DNA of 64,000 bases, taken from positions 130,984,673 to 131,048,672 of the forward strand of contig NC_133647.1 in the NCBI RefSeq assembly GCF_009905375.1, in the 5' to 3' direction. This document shows positions 46,835 to 56,880 of the stretch, one piece after another (position 1 is the stretch's first letter; each line of letters opens with the position of its first letter). Both the position numbers and the translations under genes were made by a program. Below the pieces are notes generated by a model. It worked only from the letters and a program-made list of their open reading frames with translations, searched no databases and was not told the origin of the DNA. Origin of the DNA: Apium graveolens. Taxonomy: Eukaryota > Streptophyta > Magnoliopsida > Apiales > Apiaceae.

Positions 46835-48799
46835 TATCTATTCTCTTATAGAAAGAAAAGGCTTACACCCATATTCGCATAGAAAAATGAGGTATACAGT
46901 TACTTTTGCGGCCTTCAAACTAAAATTATGAAATTTGGTAGACAGGTTGTGGTGGCCGCTGATAAAATTGTTAGCTTGAGCAATATTTAGTACAAGAGCC
47001 ATCCAGTAATTATGTATTGGAGCTGTTCAACTTAGAAACTGAAATGAGATTTGAAAGCTATCAAGTTAAGTAAATTAATCACCTGCATAACTGTAAATCG
47101 CTGATAACATAACATCTTGCACTACATAATCTTAATTTTATTAGAAAAATCCAAGTAGTGGATATGGTATTACCATATGTGGACTTTGTTGTGCATTGTT
47201 TATAGATTAAAACTACTTTTACATTGAAGTAATGTTGACAACACTTGTCGAACATAACTATTGATCTAATCATCAAATGATATATAAAAATTCATTAGAA
47301 TTTTGACCAAATTATATGGGGCCAGTGGCTTTAGTTCTAAAAAAAGGGTGTTTACGACGAAGATATGGGAAGTTTATGATTGTAACCAATGAAACAAATA
47401 GATTGTTTTTAGATGACTTTCCACATGGATTTGCTTAATCCTGTAGGTAGTTGTATATTTTTTTAGCTTAGCCATTGATCTAGAAATTAATTTATATCAT
47501 GATTATTTAACCTTGACATTCTAGATCCGCACTATTATATTCTCTTATTTCTTCAATTTCAACGACGAGCATGATACTTCGTTAAGTGGGCAGTGAGCTC
47601 GCTTGTAGTATAATTTAATAATATCTTGAACTTTTTCTTTCTTTTCTTTGAGTTTTACTTAATGTATTTCGTAAATTCAGACTCACACTGATAAACTATA
47701 CAACTCAGCTGAAATTCAATGTTGATTAGTATTTAGTAAGATGAATGACAGTGAGGGGTTCTCATCTCTACTTATCCCATCTGTGGCATGCACCAGAACA
47801 TGTTATCTCTAACTCAGTCACTGTCACCTACGTAATTATTTTAGTTTTATGATTGTCACATATGCGTAGTTTGATATTCTCTTAGTCTACGAATCTCTTC
47901 CATAAGATTACCTCATTCAGGATATTAAGCGGACCTATTTGAATTTTAAAATATAATATATAAATAAATCTTATTTAATAAATTTGCAAGACCATTTTAA
48001 ATTTCTTTGTCTTTGTACAGACCTACACTTCTGCACGGTTTGGGGTTATGATTTATATATTTGGCAGCTAAAAAGCTATTATAGTAGTACCTTAACATAA
48101 ACCGCGTAACTTATTTTAGTTGCATATATTAACTATTTTATACATCATCAAGGATTCAATCTCTTGTACTCGGAGTTACAAACCTTTGCCAATAATTTAT
48201 TAAAGTGTTCATAATGGTAATTAGCCAGTACCAATATATTACATATATTAGCCAGTACCAATATACAGTAATGGGAAATCAAAGGCCGAGTTTTCAAAAC
48301 CGACTGACATTTCTGCTTCATTAAACTTCGTGGAAAAAAATTGCCAGCTCGTAGAGTGAGCAAGTTCGTGAGCTCAAATAAACTATGCAAAATAACTATC
48401 TATTAAAAATTGTGCTACAATAAAGATTTAGAAGGCAAAGATGTACGTAAACAACACCCCTCATTCTTTTACAAATTCAATGGAACTCTTATTTTACAAG
48501 TCCCTTACAAATGACCCAACTATAAGTAAATTTCTAACATCTCCTTTGTAGTTGCTTCTGCAAGGCAAACATTATTGACATATTGAATGGAAATTATTGT
48601 GTAGTTGTGGCAAGGATGCCAGACTATTCACATAATGGTAATGAATATTAATGATACTTGACACTACCCGGTCCTGCATTTTTTTGTCTATTTAACGGAT
48701 GTGAATATATGCTCAATTTGCTTTGAAATATTATAGTACCCTCCTCTCTTTAGTTACATATACTGAAATCGGATTAACTATTGTTTGTTCCAACTACAG
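46835..48799. other. Helitron interior, right part
   Basis: AT-rich, no gene recognised. ATATTAGCCAGTACCAATATA occurs twice in tandem near 48220-48265. Confidence 0.3.
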
Positions 48800-48996
48800 G
48801 TCAGTTGTCTGCTTTGAGGATAATCTTGGGACAAAGAACTTATACATTACTCAACAAGGAAGTTGAACAACATAATAGGCTTCTTGTGCAGAAGATTTTA
48901 ACATCTGTGGTGGAGGTCTTTCATGAACATTCTAAAATCAATACACCAGTTCCTATTTTGACGGCTCTTCCTAGAATGAAGCCATGCTACAAATTC
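48800..48996 (+). pseudogene. Unidentified exon-like fragment in Helitron
   Basis: After a CAACTACAG acceptor the frame reads GQLSALRIILGQRTYTLLNK, then EVEQHNRLLVQKILTSVVEV and FHEHSKINTPVPILTALP. It has amphipathic helical character and normal codon usage, unlike the AT-rich surroundings. I do not recognise the protein. It may be one exon of a host gene taken up by the Helitron. The frame continues to a stop at 49056, but the part after about 48976 looks non-coding. Confidence 0.45.
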
Positions 48997-49402
48997 CTGT
49001 TGTTAAAAACAATATCGGGAAAATGCGTACACTCAAAAATCAAGGTCACTTCGTAAAACATACATCATGGCTACGAAGAGTGCACTGCCCCCTCTCGTAC
49101 CTTTTTACTAGACGATATTCATGTCACAGTATAAATTTATGCAATATTGTCATTTATATTACTTTGTCATATGGTTTTTAAGACTACAACCAAATCTGAT
49201 GCTTGAACAAAGCTACATGTTGATAGCCAATTTTCCCATGAGATGTACTTGTCACTAATAATTATACATGATTGGAACCCATCTTTTGCTTTACTAATCC
49301 ATCTCGACATTACATTTGACAACCTTTAAAATTGATGTCATCTCCTGCACATACACGTGCTGCTAGAAAATGACATGTGCTTTGCACGGGTTATTATGCT
49401 AG

Positions 49403-50352
49403 TATTTATAAGAAACCAACTAGAACACTATTGGATTTGTTCTAATACCTTTAGCCTTTAGGCAAGTGTGCTTGTTTTCCTACCAACACTTCAATGGAGA
49501 AGGGTCAAAATCTACTCTACTAGAAATCTATGTTATTTGCAACTCGTCAGGGAGTAGGCTCCTTGAAGTGAGGCTCCTTGAAGTAGCTTTATATAAAACA
49601 AAGAAAACACCATAAAATTAAGTAGAAAATGAAAAGAAACAAAATGTAAGACATGATAAAAACAAACCTAGTTTTACATCAAGATATAGCCTAAATGTAC
49701 AAGATAGTCCATCACTTGACCAAGAGAATAATATAACGTTTATCTTGATGTAGGCATGTTCTACGCAGCTACAAACTAGTTATAAACAAATATTTTTATA
49801 TGTATACTAGTATTATTAGTTCTCCCCATCTATGTCTCTATTCTCTATAATGCATGGTATGAGAACTCCACCACTTGATCAAGAGAATAAAATGTAGTCC
49901 TTTCTACTTAAGAAACTGGATACTCCTAACTCCTAACTAACTCCTAACTAGTAAGCTGATTATTTGAAGTCAAGTTGTGATAATATTCTCATCTGCTATA
50001 TATTATGTATGTTATTGTTCTCTAACCCATGAGATTTACTTGATCTCGATCAACGTGCTAGTGTAATGATATTGGTGAAGAACTTGGAACAGCTCATTGT
50101 AAGCACCCCATGGAGAAAGAAAAGAGTGTCATTTATCTCCGCTTTGGAGAAATAACTATTCCACGAAAACATATAAGAAGATGACACTGAAGACGCACTT
50201 CCGTCCATTAAATGAACATATAGATGAAACTCTAGGAAATTGCAATAGGTCATTAATCTCGTGGAGGACATTCCAAAATTGCAGTTATCTTCATTCGTCA
50301 CTAAAAATTGGAGGAGTCTGGAAATCTTGCAGGGTTAAATTTTCATAAGTTT
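49403..50352. other. Intergenic, no recognised gene
   Basis: AT-rich. The stretch TTTAGGCAAGTGTGCTTGTTTTC (49453-49475) is related to TTTTAGGCAAGCGTGCTTGTTCTC near 25965, so both are copies of an unassigned dispersed repeat. A reading at 50070-50140 (VKNLEQLIVSTPWRKKRVSF) may be an exon relic but is not recognised. Confidence 0.35.
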
Positions 50353-50939
50353 TGATAGTACATATAGCTCCTACAAGGTTTAGTCCCGGATTACTCACTC
50401 CATATAGTCCCTGAAAGGATTAGTCCTAAACTCCTAACTCAGTCTAGTTATGTGTACTGCCAGTCCTAACTGGCCCACTCCCACAAGACCAACCTTGAGA
50501 AATCCCAGCACGTGAGATATTGACCCAAACACATGACATGGACAACTGTCAGAGGATATTCAGAACATTCTTCGACCAGTCCCGCGCTGACACATGTAAA
50601 GCATCCACTCCAACCAGGTGTCCTCCGCTCCCAAAGCCAATGGCTACGATTTAAAGGTACCAACCCCAAAACCCTATCCTTGGGCTATAAATAGCCCAAG
50701 AGGATAAGGTTTTGGGGTTAATCACTCTCTGGCACTCATATACACACACTGCCATCTTTCATTCGTATATATCTTCATCTTCCCCAAAAGCGAGTTCTTG
50801 CTCTCATGCCGAAGGCGTCGCGGGACCCAAACCCCCTTCCGGTGTTGTTTTGTAGGAACTCCACCAAAACTACACCTCCACAGCGGCGAAGGATCCAGGC
50901 ACGGTGTCGAAGGAGCGGCCCCGCGGCCAGGAGTTATCA
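50353..50939 (+). repeat. 5' LTR of a second Tat-like gypsy element
   Basis: It ends GGCCAGGAGTTATCA at 50939, directly before a gypsy primer site. The probable start is TGATAGTACATATAGC at 50353, giving matching TGATA/TTATCA ends and 587 bp. Its right half is related to the LTR copies at 18700 and 24544: CAACCCCAAAACCCTATCCTTGGGCTATAAATAGCCC carries a TATAAATA box near 50686, and TTCCGGTGTTGTTTTGTAGG matches near 18800 on the other strand. Confidence 0.65.
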
Positions 50940-50941
50940 TT

Positions 50942-50958
50942 TGGCGCTAGAAGGAGGG
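50942..50958 (+). promoter_or_regulatory. Primer binding site of Tat-like element
   Basis: TGGCGCTAGAAGGAGGG two bases after the LTR end, a primer-site form I associate with Tat-clade gypsy elements. The matching tRNA was not identified. Confidence 0.65.
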
Positions 50959-51416
50959 GCTCTCCATTTTTGGGTCTCGGTTCCCCGGGATTCACCTTCA
51001 TCAGCAAACTCTTAAAAGAGTCCATTAATTTAACTTGTAAGAACCCAAGCAACCAAACTCTTCCATAAACATGAATGTTGTTTAAGTCACGTTTGTGTGT
51101 GCTCATTATTTTAGGCCACATTGTGAGCCATGTTTTGTCGATTTAAGCCATGTTTGTTTGTGCTATTGTTAGCTTTGATCATTTTAGAACCCCGATTTTG
51201 CTCTAGTTTGAATATTGCATTTGTGTTCTAAAACCCCGCTACACTTATTCTACCACATTGTTGAGTAGTCCCAGAAGATTGTTTAGACTAGTCCCAGAAA
51301 GCTGTTTATTATTGTTTGTTATTGTTTGGGATAGTTTTTACGATTTTCGAAAAGCAGCCTTAGATTCATATTGTTAGTTGGAAATTTTTGTTAGTTGTTG
51401 TTGGTATTTTGGAGAA

Positions 51417-51566
51417 ATGGTAAGACCAGGAAAGCATACTTCTGAGAGACCATCTGCTAGCACTCATGTCCATGAACCGGACCACTCCCAGGCCCTTGAT
51501 CCAGGAGCCGAAAAGGAAGAGTTCCAGGAGCAACCATTGCAACACACTCCCGTTATAGATATTTAG
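51417..51566 (+). pseudogene. Start of gag of Tat-like element, truncated
   Basis: MVRPGKHTSERPSASTHVHE and onward, 49 codons, Glu/Gln/His rich, with a start about 460 bases after the primer site as expected for a gypsy leader. It stops at 51566, near where the sequence changes to a MULE remnant, so the rest of the element (protease to 3' LTR) is missing. Assignment is by position only. Confidence 0.5.
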
Positions 51567-51689
51567 AAAGTTGATAAAATCAATCTAGTGTTGAAGAAAC
51601 AAATTTGACTTGAATACTTTGTATCTTTGAGTAGCTGGTTGAGACGCGCGTGCTTCAACTTTATAAACATCATACTCATGAGAATTCAA

Positions 51690-51912
51690 TTAAACAATAG
51701 GTCCCCTGTGTGCCCCAAGATTATCAAGGCTGTGAAAGAAATTAACAAGGGTAAGTTGTAAAGCTTACCTGTTCAGTACTACGAAATACATGAAAGTAAA
51801 CCTAAGTTCCCGCTATCTTTGAATAACAAGTTATGTTGATGTGGGGTTTGGCAGCTACCCGGGATTCCATATAGGCATGCCATTAGGGTCACGATACATG
51901 CTAAGATTGATC
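51690..51912 (+). pseudogene. MULE transposase, SWIM zinc-finger part (left of insertion)
   Basis: The frame reads RSPVCPKIIKAVKEINKG, a stop, then KFPLSLNNKLC, a stop, CGVWQLPGIPYRHAIRVTIH and AKID up to the copia insertion. This matches the C-terminal SWIM motif of Mutator-like transposases (CxCxxWQxxGIPCxHA). The serine between the first two cysteines is now a stop and the third cysteine is Tyr. The reading resumes at 60446 after the 8.5 kb insertion. Confidence 0.75.
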
Positions 51913-53572
51913 TACAGGATTTTATCTATCACGAAAGCATGGTAAAACATTTTTATTGATATAAAATCCATATAGTACGCATACAGATCATGATTTAAAT
52001 TGAGGGATCGTTTCTAACCTTTAAAAGCGATCCAAGAACCATGAGTGGAGATCCTTAGCAGCTGTTCCTCAAGTGTGAAGCACTCCACCGGTATCCACCA
52101 AGAAATCGATGTAATGGAGGAGGAGGAGGTAGAGAGAACTAGGGTTTTTGAAATTTTTAGGTTGAGGCAAAAATAGGGTTTATAATAGTATATTTATAGG
52201 CAAAATTTTCAGCTGAATATTTTCCCATAAAATATTATTATTATTAACCCTTTATTATTCTCACTAATAATTAAAACACCTTTTAATTATTAATCCTTTT
52301 TCTAAACACTTTAGAAATAATTCTCTCACTTGATTTAATTTCCAAAAATTAAATTCTTAATTAATAATATTAAGAACTTTTTCTTAATTAATTTATAATC
52401 AATTAAATCTCATTTAATCAATTATTAAATTTGCCAATTAATTATTTATTTCATAAATAAATAATTATCAGCCATTATTAATTAATTTCTCCACCATTAA
52501 ATCATTCTCTTTTATGGTGTGACCCTGTAGGTTCAATATTAAGCCGGTAGTAGAAATAAATAATAATAAAACTATTTTATCATTATTTATATAAATTCTC
52601 TAATTCATTAAATATGATTAATTAATTAATCATATTTATTCGACATCGTGAGGGATACTTCTCAGCATATCGCGACTATCCGGATAATACGAATTCACTG
52701 CTTAGAATACCAAGAACCTATTCAGTGAGTAGTTACCGTACAATCAATTCCTTCTACCCTGCAATGTCACGATTAAATACAAGGCATGGATCTTGTGCCA
52801 AGCCTATCTTATTTAATCACTTGCTTTCCCATTCACTATGTTTAGTTCTATTTAATGTAAATTAGAAACTCCTTTCTAATTTCATTCACTCTGGCCAGAG
52901 ATTTCTGAAATAGCATAAGTGGATCAGCATTGAACATTCTCTTCCTTCACTAGAAGGGGTAGATCCTTTATTGATCATACACTATCTTCGTGTACAAATT
53001 CCTATACCCAATAGAGCCCTTATAATTGTCCCTGGAGACTAAGACCTAAACCAAAGCATAGTTCAGTGTACACAAGATGACTATGATGACCTCAAGTCTA
53101 AAGATACTTGTACAACTATCACTATGTGAACAACTGCTGACACGTGAGTGAACTCCATCAGTTGTTCAGCTGTTTGAGTCATGTTCAGTGAACTTATTCT
53201 ATAATAAGCACCTACATACTAGTTATAGTGTCACCGCACAAATGTCTATGAGAACAGACATCCTTCATAATGAAGCAAGCATAGTATGTACCGATCTTTG
53301 CGGATTATTAATTACCAGTTAGTTATCCTACGACCAGGAACTATTTAAGTTTAGAGTTATCATCTTTTAGGTCTCATTATTATGATCTCATCACAATCCA
53401 TAAAAAGCTTTACTCTAAACTGTGGTATATCTTATTTAAACACTTAAAATAGATAGAGCCCGCAATAAAAATAAAACAAGTCTTTTATTAATATCAATGA
53501 AATCAAAACAGATTACATAAAAGTTATTCCTAAATCCTCATACATGATTGGACTTAGGACATATCTCTTTCA
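51913..53572 (-). repeat. 3' LTR of Angela-like copia
   Basis: 1660 bp on the plus strand from TACAGGATTTTATC (terminal TG changed to TA) to ATATCTCTTTCA. It pairs with 58770-60445. Contains the TATATTTATAGG box near 52188 (minus-strand reading frame of transcription runs the other way). Confidence 0.9.
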
Positions 53573-53588
53573 ATCTCCCACTTGTACT
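53573..53588 (-). promoter_or_regulatory. Polypurine tract of Angela-like copia
   Basis: The minus strand reads AGTACAAGTGGGAGAT right before the 3' LTR start TGAAAGAG. Confidence 0.8.
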
Positions 53589-55239
53589 AAAGCCAATCAC
53601 TCTGGTATCTAATACCCATCTTGTCTTTATGATGATCACAGTGACTTTGAGAAAGTGGCTTTGTTAAAGGGTCTGCTATGTTGTTATGTGTGTCAACTCT
53701 CTCGACGTTGATATCTCCTCTTTCAACAATCTCCCTAATCAGATGAAAGCGCCGCTGGACATGTTTGGAATTTTTATGAGACCTAGGTTCCTTGGCTTGT
53801 GCTATTACTGTGTTGTTATCACAATACAACACAATAGGTTCTTCAACGCTAGGAACAACTCCCAACTCAGAAACAAATTTCCTCATCCAAACGGCTTCTT
53901 TTGCAGCCTCACTTGCAGCTATATATTCTGCTTCCGCTGTGGAGTCAGCCGTTGTAGACTGTTTGGAACTCTTCCAACTAATCGCACCACCATTCAGAGT
54001 AAACACGTACCCTGACATGGATTTGCTATCACTTTCTGATTGAAAACTAGAGTCAGTATAACCCTCTATTTTCAACTCAGATTCACCACCAAAACCAAGA
54101 AAAATGTCCCGAGTCCTTCGTAAGTACCTAAGTATGTTTTTCACTATTTTCCAGTGGTCTTCACCTGGATTGGATTGATATCTGCTCGTCACACTAATTG
54201 AATAAGCAACATCAGGCCTAGTACACAATATCGCGTACATGATAGATCCTATTGCTGAAGCATAAGGAATCATACTCATACGCTCTCTTTCCTCAGGTGT
54301 CTTAGGAGACATTTTCTCGGAAAGGGACACTCCATGGCTCATCGGTATGAGACCTCTTTTAGATTTTTCCATGCTAAACCTTTTAAGCACTTTCTGGATG
54401 TATGTACCCTGGGTAAGACCTATCATTCTTTTAGATCTATCTTTATAGATCTTCAAACCGAGAATGTAGGATGCTTCTCCCAAGTCCTTCATGGTGAAGT
54501 TCTTTGATAACCATACTTTGACTGATTGCAGCATCGGTATATCATTTCCTATAAGAAGTATGTCATCTACGTACAATACAAGAAATGTTACCGCGCTCCC
54601 ACTAACCTTCTTGTAGACACATGGTTCATCTATATTTTTGATAAAACCAAAAGCTTTGATTGTCTCATCAAAACGGATGTTCCATCTACGAGAAGCTTGC
54701 CTTAAACCATATATGGTTCGCAGCAGCTTACACACTAGGTGTTCATTTCCCTTGGAAAGAAAACCCTCTGGTTGTATCATATACACTTCCTCCTCAAGTT
54801 CTTCATTGAGGAAGGTCGTTTTCACGTCCATTTTCCAGATCTCATAGTCGTAGTAAGTAGCAATCGCAAGCAAAATCCGAATTGATTTTAACAGGGCTAC
54901 AGGCAAAAAAGTTTCATCAAAGTAAATCCCTTGCCTTTGTTTGAATCCTTTTGCCACGAGCCTGGCCTTATAGGTCTCCACCTGGCCATCTGCTCCAATC
55001 TTTCTTTTGTATACCCACTTGCACCCAATAGGCTTAACACTTTCAGGCACCTCAACCAGAGTCCATACTTGGTTGGTATACATAGATTCAATTTCGGATT
55101 TCATGGCACTATGCCATTTCTCTGAGTCAACACTACTCATAGCCTCATTATAGGTCACAAGGTCGTCATCATCAATGATTGACAACTCATTGCCATTCTC
55201 AATGACAAGGCCATAATACCTCTCAGGTTGGCGAGACAC
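53587..55239 (-). CDS. Copia reverse transcriptase-RNase H (C-terminal half of polyprotein)
   Basis: 550 open codons, in the same frame as the upstream protease-integrase piece and separated from it only by an amber codon at 55261-55263. RT: WTLVEVPESVKPIGCKWVYK, then [15 protein letters not shown], the first catalytic Asp in KMDVKTTFLN (about residue 138), and YVDDILLIGND (about 226). RNase H: GYTDSSFQSESDSKSMSGYV (about 400), [19 protein letters not shown] and LYCDNNTVIAQAKEP, ending with ADPLTKPLSQ. Catalytic Asp residues are present. Some conserved positions differ (PVALLKSIR for the usual PVARLxSIR; LNEELEEEV for LNGELEEEV). The Met at 55239 is internal, not a natural start. Confidence 0.9.
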   Translation of the reverse strand: MSRQPERYYGLVIENGNELSIIDDDDLVTYNEAMSSVDSEKWHSAMKSEIESMYTNQVWTLVEVPESVKPIGCKWVYKRKIGADGQVETYKARLVAKGFKQRQGIYFDETFLPVALLKSIRILLAIATYYDYEIWKMDVKTTFLNEELEEEVYMIQPEGFLSKGNEHLVCKLLRTIYGLRQASRRWNIRFDETIKAFGFIKNIDEPCVYKKVSGSAVTFLVLYVDDILLIGNDIPMLQSVKVWLSKNFTMKDLGEASYILGLKIYKDRSKRMIGLTQGTYIQKVLKRFSMEKSKRGLIPMSHGVSLSEKMSPKTPEERERMSMIPYASAIGSIMYAILCTRPDVAYSISVTSRYQSNPGEDHWKIVKNILRYLRRTRDIFLGFGGESELKIEGYTDSSFQSESDSKSMSGYVFTLNGGAISWKSSKQSTTADSTAEAEYIAASEAAKEAVWMRKFVSELGVVPSVEEPIVLYCDNNTVIAQAKEPRSHKNSKHVQRRFHLIREIVERGDINVERVDTHNNIADPLTKPLSQSHCDHHKDKMGIRYQSDWL

Positions 55240-55260
55240 TCTCCCTGTCCTACGAATGGG

Positions 55261-56880
55261 CTATTCCACAGAAGGTTGTTCAGTCTGAACAGGTGTTTCC
55301 ACTTGATCCGTAGTAGTTTGTGCTTCTTGAACTTCATCAAGTTTAATTTTGCTCCCACTCTTTCCTTCAAGGATAAACTGCTTTTCCACGAAGGTAGCAT
55401 GTCTGGAGACAAACACCCGATGATCGGTGTAAAAGTAATACCCCAAAGTCTCTTTAGGATATCCCACAAAATTACATTTTACGGATCGAGATTCCAGCTT
55501 ATCTGGGTCAACTTTCTTGACATAAGCCTGACATCCCCAAATCTTAACGTGTTTAAGACTCGGTTTCCTTTCTTTCCATATCTCATATGGAGTTTGTGGA
55601 ACAGATTTGGAAGGCACCTTATACAGTAAATATGCTGAGGTTTCCAATGCATAACCCCATAGGAATACTGGAAGATTCGCATAGCTCATCATGGACTGAA
55701 CCATGTCTAACAAAGTTCGATTTCTCCTTTCAGATACCCCATTTAACTGTGGAGTATATGGAGGAGTCCACTGGGAGACTATACCATTTTCTTTGATATA
55801 ATCTAGAAACTCTCCATTCAAGTATTCACCACCTCGATCTGATCGAAGAGTTATAATACTGTGTTTGGTTTGTTTCTCCACTTCATGTTTATATTCTTTG
55901 AACTTTTCAAAGGCTTCAGACTTGTGTTTCATCAAATACACATATCTGAATCTAGATCTATCATCTATGAAAATAATGAAGTATGAAAATCCACCCATGG
56001 CTTGCGTAGACATTGGTCCACATACATCTGTGTGTACCAATCCTAGGAAATCTGCAGCCCTCTCTCCATGTCCACTAAATGGAGATTTGGTCATTTTACC
56101 CAATAGACAAGACTCGCATGTAGGATATGATTCAAAATCAAAGGGGTCAAGTAACCCTTCCTTATGCAATGTCCGCAGTCTATTTTCACTAATATGACCT
56201 AGCCTATAGTGCCATAAATAGGTCAGATTTTCATCATCTCGTTTTCTTTTATTAGTTTGTTCAATCTGAAGTAAATCGTGCTCTACGTCACATACATACA
56301 GACCATTATTTAAAATACCACGTCCATAAAGAACATTATCTCTAAGAATAGAACATTCATTATTCTTAATAATAAATGAAAACCCATCCAAATCCAACAT
56401 AGGAATAGAAACAATATTCCTCACAATAGAGGGAACGTAATAACAATTATTCAAAATAATAGTCTTGCACGTAGGCATATGTAAACTAAATGATCCTACA
56501 GATATGGCCGCAACCCTTGCTCCATTGCCCATACATAGAATCACCTCATCTTTTTCAAGAGTCCTACTTCCCTTTAGTCCTTGCAATGAATTGCAAATAT
56601 GAGAACCACAGGCGGTATCTAATACCCAAGTAGAAATTTGACCTTGTGACATATTAACTTCGATCATGAACATGCCTGAATCAGAAGCGGTAGTCTCACT
56701 ACCCTTCTTCTTCTTCAATTCTGCAAGGTAAACCTTGCAGTTCCTCTTCCAGTGCCCCAACTTGTTACAGTGAAAGCAAACAGCTAAATTAGGACCAGTC
56801 AACTTGTGAGCATCTAGTATGCTCCGGAGTGATAGTGCAGAAGACATAACGAATATAGTAAATCTGTAAACGATAAACAC
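55261..56880 (-). CDS. Copia Gag remnant-protease-integrase (N-terminal half of polyprotein)
   Basis: 539 open codons. The gag start (second Met, MSSALSLRSILDAHKLTGPN) runs straight into the CCHC knuckle CFHCNKLGHWKRNC, so the main Gag domain of roughly 200 residues is missing in frame. Protease: WVLDTACGSHICN (about residue 84). Gag-pre-integrase: LWHYRLGHISENRL ... CESCLLGKM. Integrase triad in HTDVCGP, RSDRGGEY and NGVSERRNRTLL (about 290-390), then WGCQAYVK and the C-terminal FVGYPKETLGYYFY. It ends with an amber codon where the family normally continues, most simply CAG to TAG. With no Gag body the element could move only with help from another copy. Confidence 0.9.
   Translation of the reverse strand: MFIVYRFTIFVMSSALSLRSILDAHKLTGPNLAVCFHCNKLGHWKRNCKVYLAELKKKKGSETTASDSGMFMIEVNMSQGQISTWVLDTACGSHICNSLQGLKGSRTLEKDEVILCMGNGARVAAISVGSFSLHMPTCKTIILNNCYYVPSIVRNIVSIPMLDLDGFSFIIKNNECSILRDNVLYGRGILNNGLYVCDVEHDLLQIEQTNKRKRDDENLTYLWHYRLGHISENRLRTLHKEGLLDPFDFESYPTCESCLLGKMTKSPFSGHGERAADFLGLVHTDVCGPMSTQAMGGFSYFIIFIDDRSRFRYVYLMKHKSEAFEKFKEYKHEVEKQTKHSIITLRSDRGGEYLNGEFLDYIKENGIVSQWTPPYTPQLNGVSERRNRTLLDMVQSMMSYANLPVFLWGYALETSAYLLYKVPSKSVPQTPYEIWKERKPSLKHVKIWGCQAYVKKVDPDKLESRSVKCNFVGYPKETLGYYFYTDHRVFVSRHATFVEKQFILEGKSGSKIKLDEVQEAQTTTDQVETPVQTEQPSVE

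Larger units (their letters stand above)
44345..49402 (+). mobile_element. Helitron with canonical 3' end
   Basis: It ends GTGCTTTGCACGGGTTATTATG CTAG at 49402, with a short GTGC/GCAC hairpin a few bases before the CTAG and a T after it, the standard plant Helitron 3' terminus. The nearest 5' end of Helitron type is A|TCTATTATTATATT at 44345. No Rep/helicase coding is seen, so it is non-autonomous. Inside are a Stowaway-like MITE (46575-46830) and unidentified exon-like pieces. Confidence 0.7.
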
